A stretch of DNA of 8,650 bases, taken from Lachnospiraceae bacterium UBA1267 (GTDB taxonomy: Bacteria > Bacillota > Clostridia > Lachnospirales > Lachnospiraceae). Below the pieces are notes generated by a model, which saw only the letters and a program-made list of their open reading frames with translations, was not told the DNA's origin and searched no databases. The stretch spans positions 30,749 to 39,398 of the forward strand of contig DBVJ01000078.1 of NCBI GenBank assembly GCA_002308115.1, written 5' to 3'. Positions 1 to 6,186 of the stretch are shown here, piece after piece. A program made the translations under genes and the position numbers. Each line of letters begins with the position of its first letter. Positions within the stretch are counted from its first letter, which is position 1.

Positions 1-1046
1 GCGCTGTAGACCGCTTCTCGCTTCTCTTCTTCCTTTTTCACCGCATCCGGTATCAGTTCCTTCCCGCGGATGGCTTCTTTGACCGCTTCCTGAACGGCGT
101 CATAGATTTCCGAATCGGAGCGGAAACGGAGTTCCAGTTTCGTCGGATGCACATTGACGTCATAGCTCTCCGGATCCAGTTCAAGGTATAAAACGGCAAA
201 AGGATACCGATGCTGCATGAGAAGCGGATGGAAGCCGTCTTCCAGTGCCTTGTCGATGATGCGGCTCTTCACGAACCTTCCGTTGACAAAATAGTTTTCA
301 AAACTGCGGCTGCCCCGGGCTGTCTCCGGCTTTCCGACATATCCGTTGATCCGAATGCCGCCTTTATCATAGGACACTTCCAGAAGGCTTTCCGTGGTTT
401 CACGCCCGAAGATGGAATAGATCAGATCTTTCACATTGCCGTTTCCCGAAGTGGAAAGACGGATCTGACCGTTTGACGTCCACTTGAAACGGATCTCGGG
501 ATGTGACAGCGCGCACTTTTCCAGCAGGTCCCCCACATAGGAATTCTCTGTCATCGGAGACTTCAGGAATTTTCTTCTGGCCGGTGTATTATAGAACAGT
601 TCGCGGACGATCATGGTCGTGCCGTCAGGCGTTCCGACCTCTTCTTCCGAGATCTCTTCACCGCCGCGGATGAGATACGACGTTCCCGTCAGGTCATCGC
701 GTGTCTTCGTAAATGTCTGCACCTCGGAAACGGAAGCAATGGAGGAAAGCGCTTCCCCGCGGAAACCCAGGCTCAGGATCCCCGTAAGATCCGACGCATC
801 CTTGATCTTACTGGTCGCATGCGAAAGAAAGGCCGTCGGAACGTCCTCTTTCTCGATGCCCGGACCATTGTCGGTTACGCGTATCAGGTCGATACCGCCG
901 TTTTTGGTTTCAACGGAAATGGACGTCGCGCCCGCATCGATCGCATTCTCCACCAGTTCTTTCACCACGCTTTTCGGGCGTTCGATGACTTCGCCGGCCG
1001 CGATCTGATCCACGGTATGTTTGCTTAGAACATTGATCTTTCCCAT
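1..1046 (-). CDS. mutL: DNA mismatch repair protein MutL, N-terminal part (gene runs off the left edge)
   Basis: MutL is the GHKL-family ATPase that links mismatch-bound MutS to downstream strand removal. The 348 visible residues cover the whole ATPase domain and the transducer domain. Visible motifs: the N-terminal DQIAAGEV block (13-20); motif I with KELVEN, where E30 matches the catalytic Glu and N34 the Mg-binding Asn of E. coli MutL; motif II DNGPGI with D59; HATSK and LGFRGEALSSI (motif III); LFYNTPARRKFL; and, in the transducer domain, YFVNGRFVKSR and DVNVHPTKLELRF. The C-terminal dimerisation domain, which carries endonuclease activity in most Firmicutes MutL, lies outside the window and cannot be assessed. 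The ATG at 1046 is chosen because family homology begins right there. No good Shine-Dalgarno precedes it: the nearest AGGA is about 20 bases upstream. Initiation may therefore depend on coupling to mutS, which ends 15 bases earlier. Identification is secure. Confidence 0.97.
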   Translation of the reverse strand, partial: MGKINVLSKHTVDQIAAGEVIERPKSVVKELVENAIDAGATSISVETKNGGIDLIRVTDNGPGIEKEDVPTAFLSHATSKIKDASDLTGILSLGFRGEALSSIASVSEVQTFTKTRDDLTGTSYLIRGGEEISEEEVGTPDGTTMIVRELFYNTPARRKFLKSPMTENSYVGDLLEKCALSHPEIRFKWTSNGQIRLSTSGNGNVKDLIYSIFGRETTESLLEVSYDKGGIRINGYVGKPETARGSRSFENYFVNGRFVKSRIIDKALEDGFHPLLMQHRYPFAVLYLELDPESYDVNVHPTKLELRFRSDSEIYDAVQEAVKEAIRGKELIPDAVKKEEEKREAVYS

Positions 1047-1061
1047 AAAATGATAATGAAA

Positions 1062-3713
1062 TCAGGTCCTGTTGTTGATCTCCGCCTGAAGGTTGTGCAG
1101 CGTGTTCAGCGCGTCCAGCGGCGTCATTCTCGTAAGATCCATGGAACCGATCTTCCTGAGAATGTCTTCGTCCGGTACGGCGTCCCGGAAGGTCAGCTGG
1201 TTCATCTCCACTTCATCCTTCCGTTCCACACGCTTCTTGTTCTCCATGCCAAGCGCCGCGTAGCCTGCGATCTCTTTGGCTCTGGCCGCGATGTCGGTGT
1301 CGACAAGTTCGAGAACCAGTTCATCCGCACGTGTGAGCACCGGCTTCGGAACGCCTGCGAGCCTTGCCACCTGGATGCCGTAAGACTTGTCTGCTCCGCC
1401 GGGAACGATTTTACGGAGGAAGATGACGGTATCTCCCTGCTCTTTCACGCTGATGCAATAGTTCTTGACGCCGGGCACGGCGCCTTCAAGCTCGGTCAGT
1501 TCATGATAGTGGGTTGCGAACAGCGTTTTCGCGCCGATGATCTTCGGATTCGCGATATACTCCACCACGGCCCAGGCTATGGACATTCCGTCGAATGTGG
1601 AGGTGCCGCGGCCGATCTCATCCAGAATGACCAGACTCTTTCGCGTCGCGTTCCGAAGAATGTTCGCGACTTCCGTCATCTCCACCATAAAGGTGGACTG
1701 TCCGCTCGCCAGATCATCAGAGGCACCGACACGGGTGAAAATGCGGTCGCAGATCGAAATGTCCGCTTCTTCCGCCGGGACAAAGGAGCCCATCTGCGCC
1801 ATCAGCGTGATGAGCGCGGTCTGCCGCATATAGGTGGATTTTCCCGCCATGTTCGGGCCGGTAATGATCAGAACCCGGTTGTCATGACTGTCCAGAAGCG
1901 TGTCGTTCGGGACGAAACGGTCGTTGTCCTGCATACGCTCCACGACGGGATGCCGGCCGTTTTTGATGTGGATGACGCCTTTCTCGTTGATTTTCGGGCA
2001 GACATAATCATTCCGCTCCGCAACATGCGCAAGGCTTGCCAGCGCATCAATGCTTGCCAGTGCTTCCGCAGTCTTCTGGATGCGCTCGATCTCTTCGGCG
2101 ATGGTATCGCGCACATTCTTGAAAAGTTCGAATTCCAGCGCGTTCAGTTTGTCTTCCGCGCCAAGTATCATATCCTCAAGTTCCTTCAGACGCGGCGTGA
2201 TGTAGCGCTCCGCGCCGACCAGTGTCTGTTTCCGTTCAAAATAATCCGGCACCAGGTCTTTGTACGAATTCGTGACTTCCAGATAATAGCCGAATACCTT
2301 ATTGAAACGTACACGAAGATTCTTGATCCCGGTCTTCTCGCGTTCTTCCTCTTCCACGGAAGCAAGCCAGGAACGGCCCTCCGTGCGGGCTTTCCGGTAC
2401 TGATCCACTTGTTCATTGTAACCGTCGTTGATGATCCCGCCGTCGTGTACCAGTATGGGAGCGTCTTCGCGGATCGCGCGCGCCACAAGGTCCTGAAGGT
2501 CGTCCAACGGATCCAGTTCGTCGCGAAGCCTTGAGAGGTATTCGCTCTTCGTATCCTGAAGAATCAGTCTGATGGGCGGTATCATCGCGATGGAGTTTGA
2601 GAACGCGATCAGATCCCTTGGGTTTGCGGTTCCGTAACTGATCCGCCCCAGAAGCCGCTCAAGGTCATAGACCGGATTCAGGTATTCTCTGAGCTCCTCG
2701 CGGACCACCGGCGCGTTCATCAGGTCCCGGATGACGCTTTGGCGGTCCAGGATCGCGTTCCGGTCGATCAAAGGCTCTTCGATCATACGGCGCAGCGTAC
2801 GGGCGCCCATGGCCGTCCGGGTCTTATCCAGCACCCAGAACAACGTGCCGCGCTTCGTGCCTTCCCGCATCGTTTCCGTCAGTTCCAGATTCCGTCTGGT
2901 GCTGCGGTCCAGGACCATGATGCCCTTTCGCTGGAAAACAGTCAGTTTGGTGATATGCCGAAGTTCATTTTTCTGGGTGTCCAGAAGATAAGAAAGCAAT
3001 GCGCCAGCAGCGATCGTTCCCGAAAAATACGAGTCCGCGCCGAGGCTTTCAAGGGATTGCACTTCAAAATGCCGGAGCAGCACTTTTTTCGCGTTGTCCG
3101 CCGTAAAACGGGAGGATTCCAGAAGAGATGAGGAAAATGTCATCCGGTCCGAAAGTGTCCGAAGATCCGCGCCTGAGATCAGAAACGCTTCATTATAGAC
3201 GATCTCCGAAGGCTGGAAATGCCAGATCTCATCGTAGAGCGCGTCACGGCTCTCCGCTTCCAGAAGGAAAAAGTCGCCGGTCGTCACGTCAGAGACCGCA
3301 ATGCCGAAGATTCCGTTTACATAAGCGACGCATAGAATGTAATGATTCTTGCTTTCATCCAGCGCGTTCTGATCCATTAAGGTGCCTGGCGTCACAACGC
3401 GGATGACTTCGCGTTTTACGAGGCCCTTGGCCAGTTTCGGGTCTTCCATCTGCTCCGCGATGGCGACCTTATGGCCGTTCTCCACCAGCTTTGTGAGATA
3501 CTGATCGACCGCATGGTAGGGTACGCCGCACATGGGCGCGCGTTCCGGCATGCCGCAGTCCTTTCCTGTCAGCGCGAGGCCCAGTTCTTTCGATGCGGTC
3601 TTCGCATCGTCATAGAACATTTCATAAAAATCCCCGAGCCTATAGAACAGGATGCAGTCCGGATACTGCTCCTTGGTCTTCAGATATGTGGTCATCATGG
3701 GCGTCATCGCCAT
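1062..3713 (-). CDS. mutS: DNA mismatch repair protein MutS
   Basis: MutS recognises base mismatches and small loops, and recruits MutL in an ATP-dependent sliding-clamp state. The product is 883 residues, normal for bacterial MutS1. Visible landmarks: the N-terminal mismatch-contacting F29-Y-E31 motif; Walker A GPNMAGKS at 619-626; the ABC-type signature around DDLASGQSTFMVEM; Walker B LVILDEIGRG with D698/E699; the dimer-interface helix-turn-helix segment GADKSYGIQVARLAGVP; and a C-terminal tail. The tail contains QLTF (839-842), resembling the beta-clamp-binding motif in the same region of B. subtilis MutS; that assignment is inferred. The frame is open 24 codons further upstream, but that extension lies inside the end of miaB. 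The ATG at 3713 has GAGAGAGG about 8 bases upstream and matches the family N-terminus (MTPMM). It starts one base after the miaB stop (TGACATG), implying translational coupling. No frameshift or missing key residue is seen. Confidence 0.98.
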   Translation of the reverse strand: MAMTPMMTTYLKTKEQYPDCILFYRLGDFYEMFYDDAKTASKELGLALTGKDCGMPERAPMCGVPYHAVDQYLTKLVENGHKVAIAEQMEDPKLAKGLVKREVIRVVTPGTLMDQNALDESKNHYILCVAYVNGIFGIAVSDVTTGDFFLLEAESRDALYDEIWHFQPSEIVYNEAFLISGADLRTLSDRMTFSSSLLESSRFTADNAKKVLLRHFEVQSLESLGADSYFSGTIAAGALLSYLLDTQKNELRHITKLTVFQRKGIMVLDRSTRRNLELTETMREGTKRGTLFWVLDKTRTAMGARTLRRMIEEPLIDRNAILDRQSVIRDLMNAPVVREELREYLNPVYDLERLLGRISYGTANPRDLIAFSNSIAMIPPIRLILQDTKSEYLSRLRDELDPLDDLQDLVARAIREDAPILVHDGGIINDGYNEQVDQYRKARTEGRSWLASVEEEEREKTGIKNLRVRFNKVFGYYLEVTNSYKDLVPDYFERKQTLVGAERYITPRLKELEDMILGAEDKLNALEFELFKNVRDTIAEEIERIQKTAEALASIDALASLAHVAERNDYVCPKINEKGVIHIKNGRHPVVERMQDNDRFVPNDTLLDSHDNRVLIITGPNMAGKSTYMRQTALITLMAQMGSFVPAEEADISICDRIFTRVGASDDLASGQSTFMVEMTEVANILRNATRKSLVILDEIGRGTSTFDGMSIAWAVVEYIANPKIIGAKTLFATHYHELTELEGAVPGVKNYCISVKEQGDTVIFLRKIVPGGADKSYGIQVARLAGVPKPVLTRADELVLELVDTDIAARAKEIAGYAALGMENKKRVERKDEVEMNQLTFRDAVPDEDILRKIGSMDLTRMTPLDALNTLHNLQAEINNRT

Positions 3714-3714
3714 G

Positions 3715-5124
3715 TCAGGACCTCTCTCCCAGATAGTAAAAACCTTTGCTCTCCCGAAGGAATACGGGAACGATCTCACCGACAAGTTCCGCTCCGCCCG
3801 GGAAATGAACGACCGTGTTGTCCATAAGACGTCCGGTCACCAGATGCCTGTCCTGCCGGTTCATCTCGTCGACCAGCACCGGCATCGTACGTCCGGCCAG
3901 CTTCCCGGACTCTTCACGGCCGACTTCCTGAACCAGCGCCAGTAGACGCTGAAAACGTTCATTCGCGACGTCGTCCGGCACCTGGTCCGGCATTTTCGCG
4001 GCAGGTGTGCCTGTCCTTCTCGAATACAGGAAGGTGAAGGCTGACGCAAAGCGTACCTCGCGCACCATGTCAAGCGTGGCCTGAAAATCTTCTTCCGTCT
4101 CGCCGGGGAATCCAACGATCAGGTCGGTCGTGATCTGTAATTCCGGAACGGACTTCCGGAGTTTTTCAACGATCTCAAGATACCGTGCGGTGTCATAATG
4201 CCGGTTCATCTTTTGAAGAATGCGGTCCGAACCGGATTGCAGCGGCAAATGAATATGATTCGCGATCCTTGGGTTCGATGCCATGGTCTCAATGAGATCA
4301 TCCGACAGATCTTTCGGATGAGAAGTCATGAAACGAACCCGGTCGATTCCGTCGACTTGAGCAACCTTGGACAATAGTTCTGAGAAGCTCACTTTGGGGT
4401 CCAGTGTTTTCCCGTAGGAATTGACGTTCTGCCCCAGGAGCATGACCTCTCGCACGCCGTCCGAAGCCAGAAAACGGATCTCTTCAAGGATGTTCTCCGG
4501 CGTTCTGGAGCGTTCTCTGCCGCGCACGTACGGCACGATACAATAGCTGCAGAAATTGTTGCAGCCGTACATGATGTTCACACCGGTCTTGAAACGGTAC
4601 TTGCGGATGGCGGGCAGATCTTCCACGATCATGTCCGTCCCTTCCCAGACGTCGATCACCTGGCCCTCTTCAGTCTCCATGCGGTACAGAAGCTCCGCCA
4701 GCTTGAATCCATTGTGCGTACCGAAGACCAGATCCACAAAAGGATACTTTTCGCGGACGGTCTGGACTTCATCAGGCTCCTGCATCATGCAGCCGCAAAG
4801 GGCGATGCGCATGCGGGGATTCTGATTCCGTTTCACGGCGCCAAGCTGTCCGAGATGTCCGTAGATCTTGGTATTTGCATTTTCGCGCACGGTGCAGGTG
4901 TTATAGAGAACGAGATCCGCTTGAAACTCACCCGGCGCTTTCTCGTATCCGATTTCTTTTAAGATGCCGGCAAACTTCTCCGAGTCCTTGGCGTTCATCT
5001 GGCAGCCAAGCGTCTCGATGAAGAAGGTCGGACAATGACCGAAAGACGCCGTCCTGTCCCGAAGGACCGACCGCATCTTTTCGATGTATTCGCGCTGTCT
5101 CAAAGCTTCTCTTTGATCTTCCAT
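3715..5124 (-). CDS. miaB: tRNA-2-methylthio-N6-dimethylallyladenosine synthase MiaB
   Basis: MiaB is a radical-SAM methylthiotransferase with two 4Fe-4S clusters that converts i6A37 to ms2i6A37 in tRNAs reading UNN codons. In the 469-residue product, the N-terminal UPF0004 domain shows the three auxiliary-cluster cysteines: C41 (ETLGCQMN), C77 (YNTCTVREN) and C112 (CGCMMQ). The radical-SAM CxxxCxxC is at C188/C192/C195 (GCNNFCSYC), followed by VRGRERSR, LLGQNVNSYG and TDLIVGFPGETEEDF. A C-terminal TRAM-like RNA-binding segment ends the protein. The frame is open to a GTG at 5148 (477 residues), but that codon lies inside a perfect 11-bp hairpin stem. The ATG at 5124, preceded by a weak purine stretch (AGAAAG), is preferred with moderate certainty. 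The roughly 30-residue extension before the domain is typical of Firmicutes orthologues. It heads the miaB-mutS-mutL cluster, a conserved order in Clostridia. Confidence 0.95.
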   Translation of the reverse strand: MEDQREALRQREYIEKMRSVLRDRTASFGHCPTFFIETLGCQMNAKDSEKFAGILKEIGYEKAPGEFQADLVLYNTCTVRENANTKIYGHLGQLGAVKRNQNPRMRIALCGCMMQEPDEVQTVREKYPFVDLVFGTHNGFKLAELLYRMETEEGQVIDVWEGTDMIVEDLPAIRKYRFKTGVNIMYGCNNFCSYCIVPYVRGRERSRTPENILEEIRFLASDGVREVMLLGQNVNSYGKTLDPKVSFSELLSKVAQVDGIDRVRFMTSHPKDLSDDLIETMASNPRIANHIHLPLQSGSDRILQKMNRHYDTARYLEIVEKLRKSVPELQITTDLIVGFPGETEEDFQATLDMVREVRFASAFTFLYSRRTGTPAAKMPDQVPDDVANERFQRLLALVQEVGREESGKLAGRTMPVLVDEMNRQDRHLVTGRLMDNTVVHFPGGAELVGEIVPVFLRESKGFYYLGERS

Positions 5125-5140
5125 CTGTCTTTCTATATGG

Positions 5141-5176
5141 GAAAGCACGGCGGTTCAAGATCGCTGCCGTGCTTTC
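5141..5176 (-). terminator. GC-rich hairpin between the membrane-protein gene and miaB; possible partial terminator or attenuator
   Basis: GAAAGCACGGC at 5141-5151 is perfectly complementary to GCCGTGCTTTC at 5166-5176: an 11-bp stem with a 14-base loop. In the leftward transcript it lies about 20 bases after the upstream stop codon and about 17 bases before the preferred miaB ATG. The 3' arm ends in CTTTCCC, so there is no proper U-tract on either strand. It is at best a leaky intrinsic terminator, and it could instead be a processing or RNA-stability element. The stem is seen directly; its role is inferred. Confidence 0.5.
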
Positions 5177-5196
5177 AAATCAGTCATTCCGTCCGC

Positions 5197-6036
5197 TCAG
5201 GGTCTTACGGAAAGAGAAAGCGTCGAGATCTTGTCTCCTTCCAGATTGATCTCACGGGTCAGCATGACCGTCACCATGGAGACCTTGCCCTCTTCGTAAG
5301 AAAACGTCAGATCGCCGGTTCCGGCACCCTGTCCGGACATATACTCGAATCTGGCCTGGCCGTAGTGGTCATACACCGCGATCGCATTTTCGAAAACCGT
5401 CTCACCATGACGTTTCAGCGTGAAGATCAGGTGATCGCCGTCTTCCTGATGGATCGTCATCTCGGTCCTTCCGTCCTGAGAAACATAATCCGTGACCTTT
5501 CCGGCATCCTCCGGAACGGTTCTGTCCGCGGGCGTATACTTGACATAGGCCGGATTGCCGGTGACATAATAACCGTCTTCCGTATGATACATGAGATACG
5601 GCTTTCCTTCCGAATCCGTGACATAGATCTTGCCGTCCACGGTGAAGGTGCCTCTGTAGTTGACGATGTTGCCTTCTGCTTCGGCGCTGTCAAAGACCGG
5701 AAGTTTATGGAACACAACGCCGACTGCCGCGGATTCATTGATCGTGAATGATCCCTGTTCTTTGATCAGTTCATCAACCACAGGCAGGCTGTGCGGGTCG
5801 TCCTTTGTCAGCGTCCTGACGATATTCGGCGCCTCAGTCGGGACTTCGGGCGTCGTCAGATCCTCGATCCTTCCGGTCGGGCTCTGTGCCTCTTCCGAGG
5901 CCGGAGTCGTATGGACGATCTTGTCCATCGCGTTGTCAGCCTTTCCTGTGGCAAGTAAAATCAGTGCGACGATGAGAAATACGTTCAGAGCCGCCAGTAT
6001 GCTGAATCCGATTGTAAAGCCTTTGCTTTTAAACAC
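5197..6036 (-). CDS. Membrane-anchored extracytoplasmic protein of unknown function
   Basis: I do not recognise a family. The 279-residue product begins with a short basic segment (FKSKG), then one hydrophobic helix at about 9-30. A Pro/Thr/Glu-rich linker (about 43-72) follows, then a roughly 200-residue, cysteine-free domain rich in aromatic residues and short beta-strand-like alternation (for example NYRGTFTVDGKIYVT, EDGYYVTGNPAYVKY, EVSMVTVML-like ends). This looks like an N-terminally anchored protein with its main domain outside the cytoplasm. There is no lipobox Cys and no clear signal peptidase site. The frame is open to an ATG at 6159, but the GTG at 6036 is chosen because a perfect AAGGAGG (6044-6050) sits 7 bases upstream, and because a strong promoter at 6065-6093 lies inside the longer version. 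It is on the same strand as miaB-mutS-mutL, separated by 72 bases holding a hairpin. Its role is unknown. Confidence 0.85.
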   Translation of the reverse strand: MFKSKGFTIGFSILAALNVFLIVALILLATGKADNAMDKIVHTTPASEEAQSPTGRIEDLTTPEVPTEAPNIVRTLTKDDPHSLPVVDELIKEQGSFTINESAAVGVVFHKLPVFDSAEAEGNIVNYRGTFTVDGKIYVTDSEGKPYLMYHTEDGYYVTGNPAYVKYTPADRTVPEDAGKVTDYVSQDGRTEMTIHQEDGDHLIFTLKRHGETVFENAIAVYDHYGQARFEYMSGQGAGTGDLTFSYEEGKVSMVTVMLTREINLEGDKISTLSLSVRP

Positions 6037-6043
6037 GGAAATG

Positions 6044-6050
6044 CCTCCTT
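6044..6050 (-). promoter_or_regulatory. Strong Shine-Dalgarno site that fixes a GTG start
   Basis: On the minus strand AAGGAGG is followed by a 7-base spacer (CATTTCC) and GTG at 6036-6034. It decides the start of the membrane-protein gene in favour of a 279-residue product over the 320-residue open frame. It lies about 8 bases downstream of the predicted transcription start, so the 5' leader is very short. Confidence 0.85.
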
Positions 6051-6064
6051 TTTCACAAATGGGT

Positions 6065-6093
6065 ATTATACCATCCGGCTCATTGTTTGACAA
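6065..6093 (-). promoter_or_regulatory. Sigma-A-type promoter for the leftward operon
   Basis: On the minus strand, TTGTCA (6093-6088) and a perfect TATAAT (6070-6065) are separated by exactly 17 bases. An extended -10 TG dinucleotide sits in the correct place (TGGTATAAT). The expected start of transcription is near 6058. It would drive the membrane-protein gene and, if the hairpin at 5141-5176 is leaky, miaB-mutS-mutL as well. I saw no equally convincing promoter directly upstream of miaB. Confidence 0.8.
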
Positions 6094-6104
6094 CTTTATT
6101 TTCA

Positions 6105-6134
6105 TTGTAAAAACAGACAGAAATATGCTATAAA
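6105..6134 (+). promoter_or_regulatory. Probable sigma-A-type promoter for the rightward operon
   Basis: TTGTAA (6105-6110) and TATAAA (6129-6134) are separated by 18 bases, with an extended -10 TG at 6126-6127 (TGCTATAAA). Predicted start of transcription is near 6141, giving a leader of about 42 bases before the ATG at 6183. A better-looking TTGACA at 6087-6092 has no good -10 at the right distance. Its -35 lies about 12 bases from that of the divergent leftward promoter. Confidence 0.6.
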
Positions 6135-6141
6135 GAAATAG

Positions 6142-6186
6142 ATGAAACTGTTTCCGCATTTCATACTGAAAGTGGGTTTTATATGA
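6142..6186 (+). CDS. Possible 14-residue leader ORF overlapping the start of the nucleotidase fusion gene
   Basis: An ATG at 6142 opens a 14-codon frame (MKLFPHFILKVGFI) whose TGA at 6184-6186 overlaps the ATG at 6183-6185 as ATGA, a typical coupling arrangement. Its ATG sits at or within a base or two of the predicted transcription start, so it would be leaderless or nearly so, and it has no clear ribosome binding site. There is no run of regulatory codons. It may well be a chance ORF and is listed only because of the precise overlap. Confidence 0.2.
   Translation: MKLFPHFILKVGFI

Noticed and set aside
1050..2534. Long open frame (494 codons) on the plus strand opposite mutS
   Set aside because: It is antisense to well-conserved MutS domains, has no recognisable motif and no ribosome binding site, and its His/Arg/Asp-rich composition is typical of a shadow frame in moderately GC-rich DNA.
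3714..3785. A 24-codon N-terminal extension of MutS
   Set aside because: It overlaps the conserved end of miaB, and the ATG at 3713 has a good Shine-Dalgarno and matches the family N-terminus.
5125..5165. Possible miaB promoter (TTGAAC with TATAGA on the minus strand)
   Set aside because: The spacer is only 15 bases, the elements lie in the hairpin, and the transcript would begin almost at the ATG; too weak to list.
5035..5751. Open frame of 238 codons on the plus strand across the miaB start and the membrane-protein gene
   Set aside because: It runs antisense through two genes and the hairpin between them, shows no motif, and has no promoter or ribosome binding site.
6087..6092. Consensus TTGACA on the plus strand as -35 of the rightward operon
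   Set aside because: No acceptable -10 lies 16-18 bases downstream; it is largely the complement of the leftward -35 element.
6037..6159. A 41-codon N-terminal extension of the membrane protein (ATG at 6159)
   Set aside because: It would place the strong promoter and a perfect AAGGAGG inside the coding sequence; the GTG at 6036 has the ideal spacing.
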